Below are positions 17,568 through 25,378 of a DNA stretch of 64,000 nucleotides, piece after piece. A program made the position numbers and the translations under genes. This DNA is from a bacterium. Lineage in GTDB: Bacteria; Pseudomonadota; Alphaproteobacteria; Rickettsiales; RI-342. The DNA lies in the NCBI GenBank assembly GCA_016124905.1, contig WGMV01000020.1:48884-112883 (forward strand). The letters run 5' to 3'. A model generated the notes under the pieces. It did not search any database. It was not told where the DNA came from and saw only the letters and a program-made list of their open reading frames with translations. Every line of letters starts with the position of its first letter. Position 1 is the first letter of the stretch.

Positions 17568-17662
17568 CCAGCCAACATTTTTCAGTTCGACACATAATCT
17601 CTCGCGAGAGAACTCGAATTAGTCGCAAGTTCCACCACAATTTTAGCGCTTCACCCGCCATT
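17568..17662 (+). repeat. tRNA-Gln 3'-end repeat, copy B
   Basis: Starts with an exact 13-base copy of the tRNA-Gln 3' end and flank (CCAGCCAACATTT), then AGTTCGA. Later parts resemble copy C: GTCGCA (17622 and 21336), TTC, ATTT, TTCACCC (17650 and 21361) and CATT fall in the same order with almost the same spacing. It lies in the 244-base gap between the saccharopine-dehydrogenase-like gene and ku; the remainder of this gap shows nothing else clear. Confidence 0.55.
17598..17611. promoter_or_regulatory. 14-bp perfect palindrome upstream of ku
   Basis: TCTCTCGCGAGAGA at 17598-17611 is a perfect palindrome centred on CGCG, inside repeat copy B and about 175 bases ahead of the ku start. It could be an operator or part of a recombination core. 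No known regulator is assigned. Confidence 0.35.
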
Positions 17663-17784
17663 ATCGAAATACTTATTTATGGCGAATGGACTTTCGTACC
17701 CTTTATTGTTCTGCCAGACATCTCCCATAGTCCTTTTATGCGTCAAGCGTTGCTATTGGCATAAACGACTAAAGGAGTCATCCA

Positions 17785-18678
17785 ATGGCAGCTCGTCCTT
17801 ATTGGAGCGGTCAGATCCGCCTTTCACTGGTCGCTGTACCAGTAAATATCTTTGCCGCTCTCGAAGCAGTGCGAAATTTGCCTATGCATGAGATCTACCG
17901 CAGGACCGGAGACCGTGTTCAGCATCAGCTCATTGCCGGTGATAAAAAGATCACCCGGAATGATGTTGTTAAAGGCTACGAATACAAGAAGGGCCGCTAT
18001 GTCCTGCTTGAGCCGGATGAGATCAAGGCTCTAAAACTTCCCTCGAAAGATACGCTTGAGATCGTACAGTTCGTTCCGCGCACCGAGATCGACCCTCTGT
18101 ATTTCGATAAACCATATTATGTTGTTCCTAAGGACGATAATGCAGAAGATGCCTTTGCCACTATCCGCGAGGGTCTGCGCAAGACTGGTACTTACGGTCT
18201 TGGACAGCTCACCATCGCTGGCAGAGAGCGTCTTTGCGCACTTAAACCCTGTGGGCGTGGCATGATGCTCGAAACCATTCGCTACCGCGACGAGATCCGC
18301 AAGGCCGACCAGTATTTTGAAGACATCGAGAACAGCAAGGTCGGCAAGGATGAGCTTTCGCTTATCGAGCAGCTCATTAAAAAGAAAAACGCCGAATTCA
18401 AGCCTGAGACTTTTCATGATCATTACCGCGAAGCGTTGCGCGAACTAATCGACGCCAAGCTTGAGAATCGCGAACCCGAATACGAAGAATCGCCCAGTGA
18501 TGATGGCAAGGTTATCAACCTCATGGATGCATTGCGTCAGAGCGTTTCCGGAAAATCTTCTGCTAAGAAAATGACCAAGAAATCCACCAAAAATCCTGCG
18601 AAAAAGCCGAGCGGCAAGGTTACTGCCATCCCTAGGCCCAAGCACAGTACCAGTACCAAGCGACGTAAGGCAGGTTGA
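17785..18678 (+). CDS. ku: DNA end-binding protein Ku
   Basis: 297 residues, AAAGGAG upstream. The N-terminus ARPYWSGQIRLSLVAVPVNI and the core (HEIYRRTGDRVQHQLIAGDK, KGYEYKKGRYVLLEPDEIKAL, then KPETFHDHYREALRELIDAK) are those of bacterial Ku. The homodimer forms a ring on double-strand ends and recruits LigD for non-homologous end joining. A Lys/Ser-rich tail of about 50 residues (KKMTKKSTKNPAKKPSGK) follows, as in Ku proteins whose tail helps DNA retention and LigD contact. ligD starts one base after the stop. Codon use is AT-richer than in the flanking housekeeping genes. Confidence 0.96.
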   Translation: MAARPYWSGQIRLSLVAVPVNIFAALEAVRNLPMHEIYRRTGDRVQHQLIAGDKKITRNDVVKGYEYKKGRYVLLEPDEIKALKLPSKDTLEIVQFVPRTEIDPLYFDKPYYVVPKDDNAEDAFATIREGLRKTGTYGLGQLTIAGRERLCALKPCGRGMMLETIRYRDEIRKADQYFEDIENSKVGKDELSLIEQLIKKKNAEFKPETFHDHYREALRELIDAKLENREPEYEESPSDDGKVINLMDALRQSVSGKSSAKKMTKKSTKNPAKKPSGKVTAIPRPKHSTSTKRRKAG

Positions 18679-18679
18679 T

Positions 18680-21241
18680 ATGACCCCGCGCAAGCTCAGC
18701 CTGTATAACAAAAAACGCGATTTTAAGAAGACTGCCGAACCCTCTGGCAAAGTAGCGCGCAGCACCTCTGGTTTCAGCTACCTCATTCAGAAACATGCCG
18801 CCACACGTCTACATTACGATTTCCGCCTTGAACTCGATGGCGTGCTTAAAAGCTGGGCCGTCACCCGCGGCCCTAGCTTAGACCCTGCCGATAAACGTTT
18901 AGCCGTTGAGGTCGAGGATCATCCCGTGGCTTATGGCGATTTTGAGGGCACTATTCCCAAAGGCGAATATGGCGGCGGCACCGTAATGCTATGGGACCAG
19001 GGTAGTTGGGAACCGCTGGGTGATCCAAAAAAAGATCTTAAGAATGGTTCTCTTAAATTCCGTTTAAAAGGCAAACGTTTGAAGGGTGAATGGGCACTCG
19101 TGCGCATGAAGGCTCGCCCGCAAGATAAAGGTCGTAATAACTGGTTGCTTATCAAACATGATGATGCTTATGCCAAACGCGGCCAGGGTGAGGCGTATCT
19201 CGAAAAGAACAACACGTCCATCACCACTAAACGCAAGATGGATGCTATTGCCCAAGCGAGGGATCGTGTCTGGGGTAAAACCGAATCCGCCAGCAAGCCC
19301 GCTACGAAAAAGAAACCCGTCAAAACAAAAAAGGCATCAAAACTTCCCAACTTTATCGCTCCCCAGCTTGCCACCCTCGTTACCGAAATGCCAACGGGTA
19401 AGGAATGGATTCATGAAGTGAAGTTCGATGGGTATCGCGTACTTGCTTATCTAAATGACGGTACGGTCACCATGTATACGCGTAACGGCCTCGACTGGAC
19501 GAAAAAATTCGGGCCTGTTCCCGGTGAACTCGCCAAGCTCGATTGTTATAACGCCATACTCGATGGTGAACTGGTTGCATTGAATGACAAACATATCAGC
19601 AGCTTCTCCGCCCTCAAACAATCCCTTTCCGAATCGGGCGATGATCTTACCTACTATGCCTTCGATCTACTGTATTTGAACGGCGAAGACCTGCGCACAC
19701 TACCGCTGCTTGCGCGCAAGAAACAGCTTTCCGCACTTCTGGATAAACGCACGCATGCCAAAATATTCTTAAGCGAACATTTTTCCAGCCACGATGACAG
19801 CTTCTATCAAAAAGCCTGCTCCTTAAGCCTTGAGGGCGTCATCTCCAAACGTGCCGATGCGCCCTATCATTCTGGTCGCGGCGGCGACTGGCTCAAGACG
19901 AAATGCCATAAACGTCAGGAATTCGTTATAGGCGGCTATACATCTTCCACCGCAAGTGCTTCCATGATCGGCTCGCTGCTTCTCGGTTATTATGAAGGAA
20001 AAGATTTCGTCTATGCCGGACGTGTCGGGACCGGCTTCGACCATAAGATGGCACACGAGTTGATGAAGACATTAAAGAAACTCACTCGCAAGACCATGCC
20101 TTATACCAAATATTCCGATGCCGGACGGCGTGGACCCGGCTGGAAACGCGGTGTATTCTGGACAGAACCAAAGCTTGTGTGTGAAGTGGAATTCACTGAA
20201 TGGACCGAAGACGGCGCGCTTCGTCACCCTTCCTTCCAAGGCATGCGCGAGGATAAGCCTGCGAACAAGATCACACGCGACATTCCCATCGCGCCGAAGC
20301 AAGCCGCGAAAAAAACTGCCGCTACGCGCAGTCCTCACCGTATCGTTAAAAGCGAGCCCGTCATTGACGATAACGTCACCCTCACCCACCCCGAAAAAGT
20401 TCTCTTCCCTAACCAGCATTACACCAAGCAAGACTTATCGGATTACTATCAAAAAGTTGCAGAGTGGATGCTACCCTACGTCGCCAATCGGGGGCTCAGC
20501 CTAGTGCGCTGCCCTTCGGGAAGCACCAAGCCATGTTTCTTCCAGCGCCATGCCGATAAAGGTCTTTCGCCACATATCCGCACCCTCAAAATCGGCCCCA
20601 AGACGCATGATCCTTATCTCGTCATCGATGACGCGGAAGGCCTGCAAGCACTGGTGCAGATGGGCGTACTCGAGACCCATATCTGGGGTAGCAAAGCGAA
20701 TGAAGCCGATAGGCCTGACTTCATCGTATTCGATCTTGATCCTGACCCTAGCGTGGCGTTCACTATTGTAAAGAAGGCTGCTCTTGCTTTTCGCGCACGC
20801 CTAAAAAAACTCAAACTCGAGAGCTTCGTCAAAACTACAGGCGGCAAGGGCCTGCATGTAGTCGTACCGATTACCCCCAAACTGAATTGGGATGATGCCA
20901 AAGCATGGGCGCGTCGCTTTGCGCAGATGGTCGAGGACGAAGACCCTGATCACTTTACTACCAACATGCGCAAAGTGGAGCGCAAGAACCGCATCTTCAT
21001 TGACTACCTGCGTAATGGCGAGACCGCCACCGCCATCGCTCCTTATTCCACCCGTGCACGCGACGGCGCACCTGTCTCCGTTCCGCTCACTTGGAAAGAA
21101 CTGCCAAAAGTGAAAGCGGCGAATCAATGGAACATCGACTCCCTGCCGAAGCGCCTAGCCAAGTTAAGGACCGATCCATGGGAGGATTTCCTTCATACCA
21201 AGCAAACCCTCCCTAAATTACCTCAAAATAATAGATTATAA
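18680..21241 (+). CDS. ligD: Multifunctional NHEJ ligase LigD
   Basis: 853 residues in the order phosphoesterase, ligase, polymerase, as in Pseudomonas. The 3'-phosphoesterase (about 1-200) has KHAATRLHYDFRLE with H39, H45 and D47, and HPVAYGDFEGTIPKGEYGGG. After a Lys-rich linker comes the ATP-dependent ligase (about 225-530) with nucleotidyl lysine K248 in EVKFDGYR and later DGELVAL. The primase-like polymerase (about 560-840) has THPEKVLFP, the metal-binding FDLDPDP and TTGGKGLHVVVP. With Ku it can trim, fill and seal broken ends. All catalytic motifs look intact. Both genes form one operon; no other repair gene is adjacent. Confidence 0.96.
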   Translation: MTPRKLSLYNKKRDFKKTAEPSGKVARSTSGFSYLIQKHAATRLHYDFRLELDGVLKSWAVTRGPSLDPADKRLAVEVEDHPVAYGDFEGTIPKGEYGGGTVMLWDQGSWEPLGDPKKDLKNGSLKFRLKGKRLKGEWALVRMKARPQDKGRNNWLLIKHDDAYAKRGQGEAYLEKNNTSITTKRKMDAIAQARDRVWGKTESASKPATKKKPVKTKKASKLPNFIAPQLATLVTEMPTGKEWIHEVKFDGYRVLAYLNDGTVTMYTRNGLDWTKKFGPVPGELAKLDCYNAILDGELVALNDKHISSFSALKQSLSESGDDLTYYAFDLLYLNGEDLRTLPLLARKKQLSALLDKRTHAKIFLSEHFSSHDDSFYQKACSLSLEGVISKRADAPYHSGRGGDWLKTKCHKRQEFVIGGYTSSTASASMIGSLLLGYYEGKDFVYAGRVGTGFDHKMAHELMKTLKKLTRKTMPYTKYSDAGRRGPGWKRGVFWTEPKLVCEVEFTEWTEDGALRHPSFQGMREDKPANKITRDIPIAPKQAAKKTAATRSPHRIVKSEPVIDDNVTLTHPEKVLFPNQHYTKQDLSDYYQKVAEWMLPYVANRGLSLVRCPSGSTKPCFFQRHADKGLSPHIRTLKIGPKTHDPYLVIDDAEGLQALVQMGVLETHIWGSKANEADRPDFIVFDLDPDPSVAFTIVKKAALAFRARLKKLKLESFVKTTGGKGLHVVVPITPKLNWDDAKAWARRFAQMVEDEDPDHFTTNMRKVERKNRIFIDYLRNGETATAIAPYSTRARDGAPVSVPLTWKELPKVKAANQWNIDSLPKRLAKLRTDPWEDFLHTKQTLPKLPQNNRL

Positions 21242-21305
21242 TCAATAGTATACTGGGAGCTCTTTGATCCAACTCACCCTTGCGCAACCAATATACCCCC
21301 GGCTT

Positions 21306-21373
21306 GAACATCACCAGACTAGAAAACAAATAAACGTCGCATTCTGTTGTTATTTCGCCATTCACCCCTCATT
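21306..21373 (+). repeat. tRNA-Gln flank repeat, copy C
   Basis: Lies 65 bases after the ligD stop. GAACAT, CCAGACT and CAAATAAA (21306-21334) follow the order of copy A next to the tRNA; GTCGCA to CATT (21336-21373) follow copy B. The tRNA 3' end itself is not recognisable here. Thus B and C bracket ku-ligD as diverged direct repeats. The alignment was made by eye and includes short gaps. Confidence 0.5.
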
Positions 21374-21405
21374 TTGACCATTCTCTTACCTGGCAAAGCA
21401 CATAT

Positions 21406-21433
21406 ATTCTCTAGTACGGTTTTTTGAGAGAAT
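21406..21433. other. Inverted repeat between ligD and the DUF2254 gene
   Basis: ATTCTCT (21406-21412) and AGAGAAT (21427-21433) are inverted around 14 bases that include TTTTTT. The region separates convergent ligD and DUF2254 genes. It could act as a modest terminator for ligD read-through; the T-run is inside rather than after the hairpin. Confidence 0.3.
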
Positions 21434-21450
21434 CATGAATCAAAAGGCGT

Positions 21451-22782
21451 TTAAACCCTTGCGTTGTCATAAATATCTATAACACGGCGATAATAGGTTT
21501 TTGCTTCTTCACGATCCCATACATAGGCAAGTCCCTTTTTGCTGCCCTCATATACCAATCCAGCATGATTCAGGATCGCATCATGAAAGGCCCGTGGCAA
21601 CCTATGTTCCAGGAGTCGCTCAAATGTTCCCAGCAGATGAAGCGTCGTAGCAGGAATCTTATACGATGCCTGGCGAATCTGATGAAAGGCCTTGTCAATG
21701 ATATCGCTCGGGGACAATACATTCACCACGATACGTAAATGTCCTTCTTCATCGTAACGTAACGACGAAGGGAATTTCTTCGTGCTTAATTCCGCAATGG
21801 CTGCACTGAGCCGATCGATGCAGGACGCGGCCGTGAAAGGATCATTGATGCCAGGCGACAAGGCGCGCACTGCAACTTCGACCAACTGATGTATACCAAA
21901 TTCAATATCCTGGGTGAGAGTACGAATGTTACCATAATGAAATGCATCTTGTATCGATTCGATCACCTCATCGTTCAACCGCTCCGTTGGCCATGCATGA
22001 ACCAGTGCCGCATTCTTAATGATGAAGTGTCCCGGCCGGTATAGGATTTTTAAAACAAATTTTTGCTCTTTCGCCAATTCAAACAGCCTATCACTATCAA
22101 CTGATTGCAGATAATTACTCTGGGAAGCAGAAATAACATGTGGCGGCTGACTGAAATCAGCAATAGGCATGTCCGCATTAGGACCCACCGTGTCCGCATC
22201 ATCGCCAAGCTCTTCAGGATAAAGCCTGTGCATGGCGTAATGCAGCTCATCACCCACTTTGGCGATTACAGACCCTGCCTGAATGGAACTGGCAATATGG
22301 TGAATAAAATAAATCAAAACACCAAGGCTTAGCATCGCCAATGCAATACCTGTCGTGATGGCAAGCTCGGGAACAAATTGATGATCTTTTGTGCCGTTCA
22401 CCGCGCGAAGCACCATAAGGCAATACGCGAACGTGGTGATAAACATTCCCAGCACCATCTGATTACCACGATCACGTATGAAATTTCGTAAAAGGCGAGG
22501 CCCGAACTGAGTGGAAGCCAGTTGAAGGGTGATAATGGTCATGGAGAACGTCAAACTGGCAATGGTCATCATTGAGCTTGCTACCGATGAAAGCAACGCT
22601 CTTGCGCCTTCGGGCCCGCGCAGCGACACCCAGCCAATTGCTTTAAACCAATCGGCTTCAAGCATCCGATCAAGGTTCAACATCACCAAGGCTAAAACTA
22701 TACCGCCTGCAAGCATTAAAGAAGGGATGAACCAGAAGCTTGAACGCAAAGCTTCCCAATAATTCTGTAACAAGATTTTCAT
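21451..22782 (-). CDS. DUF2254 family integral membrane protein
   Basis: 443 residues. Membrane helices are near 15-35 (SFWFIPSLMLAGGIVLALVM), 65-90, 110-130 and 140-165, followed by a soluble C-terminal half of about 260 residues with HAALVHAWP-like segments and DIEFGIHQLVEVAVRALSPG, INDPFTAASCIDRLSAAI, which is the signature region of DUF2254. The function is not established. The protein is of typical length. It is transcribed alone towards ligD. Its low GC and position suggest it belongs to the accessory stretch. A near-perfect AT-rich palindrome lies just ahead of its start. Confidence 0.8.
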   Translation of the reverse strand: MKILLQNYWEALRSSFWFIPSLMLAGGIVLALVMLNLDRMLEADWFKAIGWVSLRGPEGARALLSSVASSMMTIASLTFSMTIITLQLASTQFGPRLLRNFIRDRGNQMVLGMFITTFAYCLMVLRAVNGTKDHQFVPELAITTGIALAMLSLGVLIYFIHHIASSIQAGSVIAKVGDELHYAMHRLYPEELGDDADTVGPNADMPIADFSQPPHVISASQSNYLQSVDSDRLFELAKEQKFVLKILYRPGHFIIKNAALVHAWPTERLNDEVIESIQDAFHYGNIRTLTQDIEFGIHQLVEVAVRALSPGINDPFTAASCIDRLSAAIAELSTKKFPSSLRYDEEGHLRIVVNVLSPSDIIDKAFHQIRQASYKIPATTLHLLGTFERLLEHRLPRAFHDAILNHAGLVYEGSKKGLAYVWDREEAKTYYRRVIDIYDNARV

Positions 22783-22814
22783 GTTATGACTTCCTCTTAT
22801 CCTTCATTAAACCC

Positions 22815-22836
22815 ATTGAAATTATAAAATTTCAAT
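22815..22836. promoter_or_regulatory. AT-rich 22-bp palindrome ahead of the DUF2254 gene
   Basis: ATTGAAATT (22815-22823) and AATTTCAAT (22828-22836) are perfect inverted repeats around ATAA, 33 bases upstream of the DUF2254 start. There is no T-run on either side fitting a terminator. A dimeric repressor site is the simplest reading. The rest of the 222-base gap up to the FkbM-like gene holds nothing I can name. Confidence 0.45.
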
Positions 22837-23004
22837 GCCGGAAGGATCTAACCTTATGAAATACTCAATTTTTTCTGATTAGCGAAGGTGCACTCGCTAT
22901 TGAGGCTGCTGCCAGTTTTAGCAGCCGCCGCTCATGCCCATATAATTGGGCCGTCCGCATCTTTGTCAGCCATGCAAAAAGCCGCAAGTTTGATAATATT
23001 ACCC

Positions 23005-23919
23005 CTACACAGGTAACCAAGGTGCTTTTTCGCGTGTATTGCCGCGAACGCGCGCAAGCGTATAGCGCGTTGGCTGATAATGCGTTTCTGCATCAAACGG
23101 CTCAACGAAGCGTCCTTTCGCCTCATCATTCTTCACAAAAAATGCATTGATGCCCCTGAGATCACATCCAACCAGGCTCAGCCCTTTTTCGCGTCCGATA
23201 AGTTCCATGCTCTTTAAAGAACCGCCATAGAGAGCCGTCTTATCCCATATTTTATTGGGATCATATTCTACTTCATACGAAACAGATGGATGAAAATTGG
23301 CGTTATATTCTATACATGCAACGCGGCATCTGGTTTTTACCGCGCGCCAGACATGCGATGTGTTCTGATTGATGTCGATATTGAAATAATCGACATATTC
23401 TCCATAGCCATTAGCATCGAGAATTTCCTGAATATTCTCCTTGGTAATGAAGCTTTGTACCACCTTGAGGCGGCCTTCTTCAATCTCGCGGGCAAACCGC
23501 TTGCGGATAAATTCCACATTTGCTTCACTGCCTTCCACCCAAAGGCCGCTCCAGCCCAGAGTAAGCAAATAACGCGTATTATTTTCCAGCCCGTTACCCG
23601 CGCCAATTTCTACAAAACTGCGTTCTTTCTCACCAATCCGGCTGTAAATTTCGGAGATGATAGCATCCTCGAAGTTCTGAGAAAAAACATGGCAATTATA
23701 CCGGTTGATGGTTTTATCGCCATGTTTAGCCAATTCTCGTTCAAGCAATTCATCCTCATAGCGCGCCGCTGCGTCTTCACGCACAGCATAGGTAAACCGA
23801 GCAATGTCAGATGACGCCCAACTCAAGTGCTGGACAAACTGGCCGATATGAGAGAATTTTCTAAAGAGGACCTTCACATCGTCTGTTTTCTGTTTAAGTT
23901 TCTTAAACACCTTATCCAT
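23005..23919 (-). CDS. FkbM-type SAM-dependent methyltransferase-like protein
   Basis: 304 residues. The SAM-binding loop reads FVEIGAGNGLENNTRYLLTL (about 95-114), then WVEGSEANVEFI for the acidic end of strand 2, and YVDYFNIDINQNTSHVW in the region where FkbM proteins have IDVEG-type residues. FkbM enzymes O-methylate sugars and natural products. Here the catalytic details are diverged, so the substrate cannot be guessed. A helical N-terminus of about 70 residues precedes the domain. The gene stands alone in the AT-richer stretch, flanked by gaps of over 200 bases, which suggests acquisition. Confidence 0.7.
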   Translation of the reverse strand: MDKVFKKLKQKTDDVKVLFRKFSHIGQFVQHLSWASSDIARFTYAVREDAAARYEDELLERELAKHGDKTINRYNCHVFSQNFEDAIISEIYSRIGEKERSFVEIGAGNGLENNTRYLLTLGWSGLWVEGSEANVEFIRKRFAREIEEGRLKVVQSFITKENIQEILDANGYGEYVDYFNIDINQNTSHVWRAVKTRCRVACIEYNANFHPSVSYEVEYDPNKIWDKTALYGGSLKSMELIGREKGLSLVGCDLRGINAFFVKNDEAKGRFVEPFDAETHYQPTRYTLARVRGNTREKAPWLPV

Positions 23920-24183
23920 CCCATAATGTTGGGATTGTCATAGCACCGCCAGCATGGATGACAAGCAAAAGCCCTGAAGAAAGCCGCTTGTCTATGAAAG
24001 ACTGATAAAACGAAATCCGCAGCAATCAAACTATGAAGCCCTGTAAGCTGGACTTCAAAATCTGTCACTTCATCTCCATCTACATCCGCGCGTATTCCCG
24101 CTATTCGAAGTCGCACGATATGTAAAGACATAGACGCCATTGACAGTCAAAATATCATTCCCATCGCCACATCGCCCGCAGCA
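23920..24183. other. 264-base gap at the right edge of the AT-richer stretch
   Basis: No supported gene is seen. An open frame of 88 codons on the minus strand (24140-23874) has no clear ribosome binding site and runs into the FkbM-like gene in another frame; it could be a relic. Composition changes from AT-richer on the left to GC-rich on the right here. Confidence 0.4.
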
Positions 24184-24858
24184 TCACATAAACATACGCT
24201 GCTGTAACCACAGCAGCGATGGATAAGCCGCCAGCCAGCACCAGAAAAAGCGGTTCAGGCCGAACAGGCAGGCATTGGCCAGATGGAATGTGGCGGCAAC
24301 GGTAAGCCCCAGCATAAGCGTGAACGGGGTAAGAAGGGTTAGAGGAAAGAGCAGTTCAAACAGCATCACGGCCCATGACATGGCCCATAGCAGGCGCAGG
24401 TTTTCAGCCCATCCCCTCAGGCTTTCGCTGGCGGGGTATGCCGAGAAAAGAAACACATCGCGCAAAGCCTGCCCGCTTCGCCATTCGGGGTTCACGATTT
24501 TCACCCACCCCGCCATGAAATACGAAAGCACCACCTGCACAGCCAGATAACCAAACGCATATTCCTGCCATGCTGGTACAAACCGAGCAAGGCAGAGGCA
24601 GCAGAGAATAAGCAGGCTCATCCGGTCGCTGCCACCATTATAGGGCCCTTGAAACCGCCTCAACACAGCCAGCGCATGCGCCACCAACGCAATTAGCACC
24701 CATGGCGTCTGAACCCCAGCCAGCAGCAACGCACTCAACAGCAGACGCGGCAAAAATAAACGCCTTTCGCGAATGGATGCAAAATGCTCCGCGCTTTGCT
24801 GCAAAAAGGCCAATGCCAGCAATATTTCCGTCATACGCATGGCAGCATCAAGGTTCAT
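24184..24858 (-). CDS. HTTM-like multi-pass membrane protein
   Basis: 224 residues from ATG 24858, which follows AAGGGGGG; the longer frame to 24921 lies within the upstream gene. Six or so hydrophobic helices are visible (LLLSALLLAGVQTPWVLIAL, LLILCCLCLARFV, LMLGLTVAATFHLANACLFG). The pattern FAFGYLAVQVVLSYFMAGWVKI, with KI..P.WRSG after it, and the His in FHLANACLFGLNRFFW resemble HTTM proteins, the membrane half of vitamin K-dependent gamma-carboxylase relatives. Catalytic carboxylation is not implied. It overlaps its upstream neighbour by 11 bases, so the two act together. Confidence 0.55.
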   Translation of the reverse strand: MNLDAAMRMTEILLALAFLQQSAEHFASIRERRLFLPRLLLSALLLAGVQTPWVLIALVAHALAVLRRFQGPYNGGSDRMSLLILCCLCLARFVPAWQEYAFGYLAVQVVLSYFMAGWVKIVNPEWRSGQALRDVFLFSAYPASESLRGWAENLRLLWAMSWAVMLFELLFPLTLLTPFTLMLGLTVAATFHLANACLFGLNRFFWCWLAAYPSLLWLQQRMFM

Positions 24859-25294
24859 GGCCGCCCCCCTTATGATAACGCGTAATACCGGAAACAAATG
24901 CCTCGTGCCGTTCGATCTCACTGCCCTGTCGCACCAGAAACATCAGCCTGAACTGTACATAGGGAAACCCATGAGCATCGGCAGACCGCTCAAGGTCCAG
25001 GACTATACGCATCATGATCTCACGGCTGCTGTGTTCCGCAGGGTTTTGCATCAGCCTTTCGGCACAGCTGACCAGAAAAAGCGTTTCGTTCCAGCGTGGA
25101 TTCCAAAACAAGCGCCCAAGCATCCGGCCCATTGTCAGCCGTTCAGGCCTTGGTCGAAATTCCTTCCAGTCACCGCCGGCAGCGTCGGGCCGTTCATATA
25201 ACCGAATCTCAATACGCGGTGACGGGGCAATCCAGTCAAAGAATCGCCATGATGGAACCAGCGCCGGCAATAACAGCTTCAGATGATGCAGCAT
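24848..25294 (-). CDS. Hypothetical soluble partner of the HTTM-like protein
   Basis: 148 residues without signal peptide or clear membrane helix. Notable stretches are PSWRFFDWIAPSPRIEIRLY at the N-terminus, WKEFRPRPERLTMGRMLGRL and FWNPRWNETLFLVSCAERLM. Basic and aromatic residues are frequent, which would suit contact with a membrane surface. I recognise no named family. The 11-base overlap with the HTTM-like gene implies translational coupling and a joint function. It is divergent from recQ. Confidence 0.65.
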   Translation of the reverse strand: MLHHLKLLLPALVPSWRFFDWIAPSPRIEIRLYERPDAAGGDWKEFRPRPERLTMGRMLGRLFWNPRWNETLFLVSCAERLMQNPAEHSSREIMMRIVLDLERSADAHGFPYVQFRLMFLVRQGSEIERHEAFVSGITRYHKGGGHEP

Positions 25295-25378
25295 GGCCCT
25301 ATATGCATAGGATTAAGCGCGATAAGCAAGGGCATGATTTCTGTTGCGCCGATTCTCGCAGAATGCTTGGATACCACC

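Noticed and set aside
17543..17764. 73-codon frame between the dehydrogenase-like gene and ku
   Set aside because: No ribosome binding site and it runs through the repeat B sequence, whose similarity to the other copies is at DNA level.
23874..24140. 88-codon minus-strand frame between the HTTM-like and FkbM-like genes
   Set aside because: No start signal and partly inside the FkbM-like gene; kept only as a possible relic.
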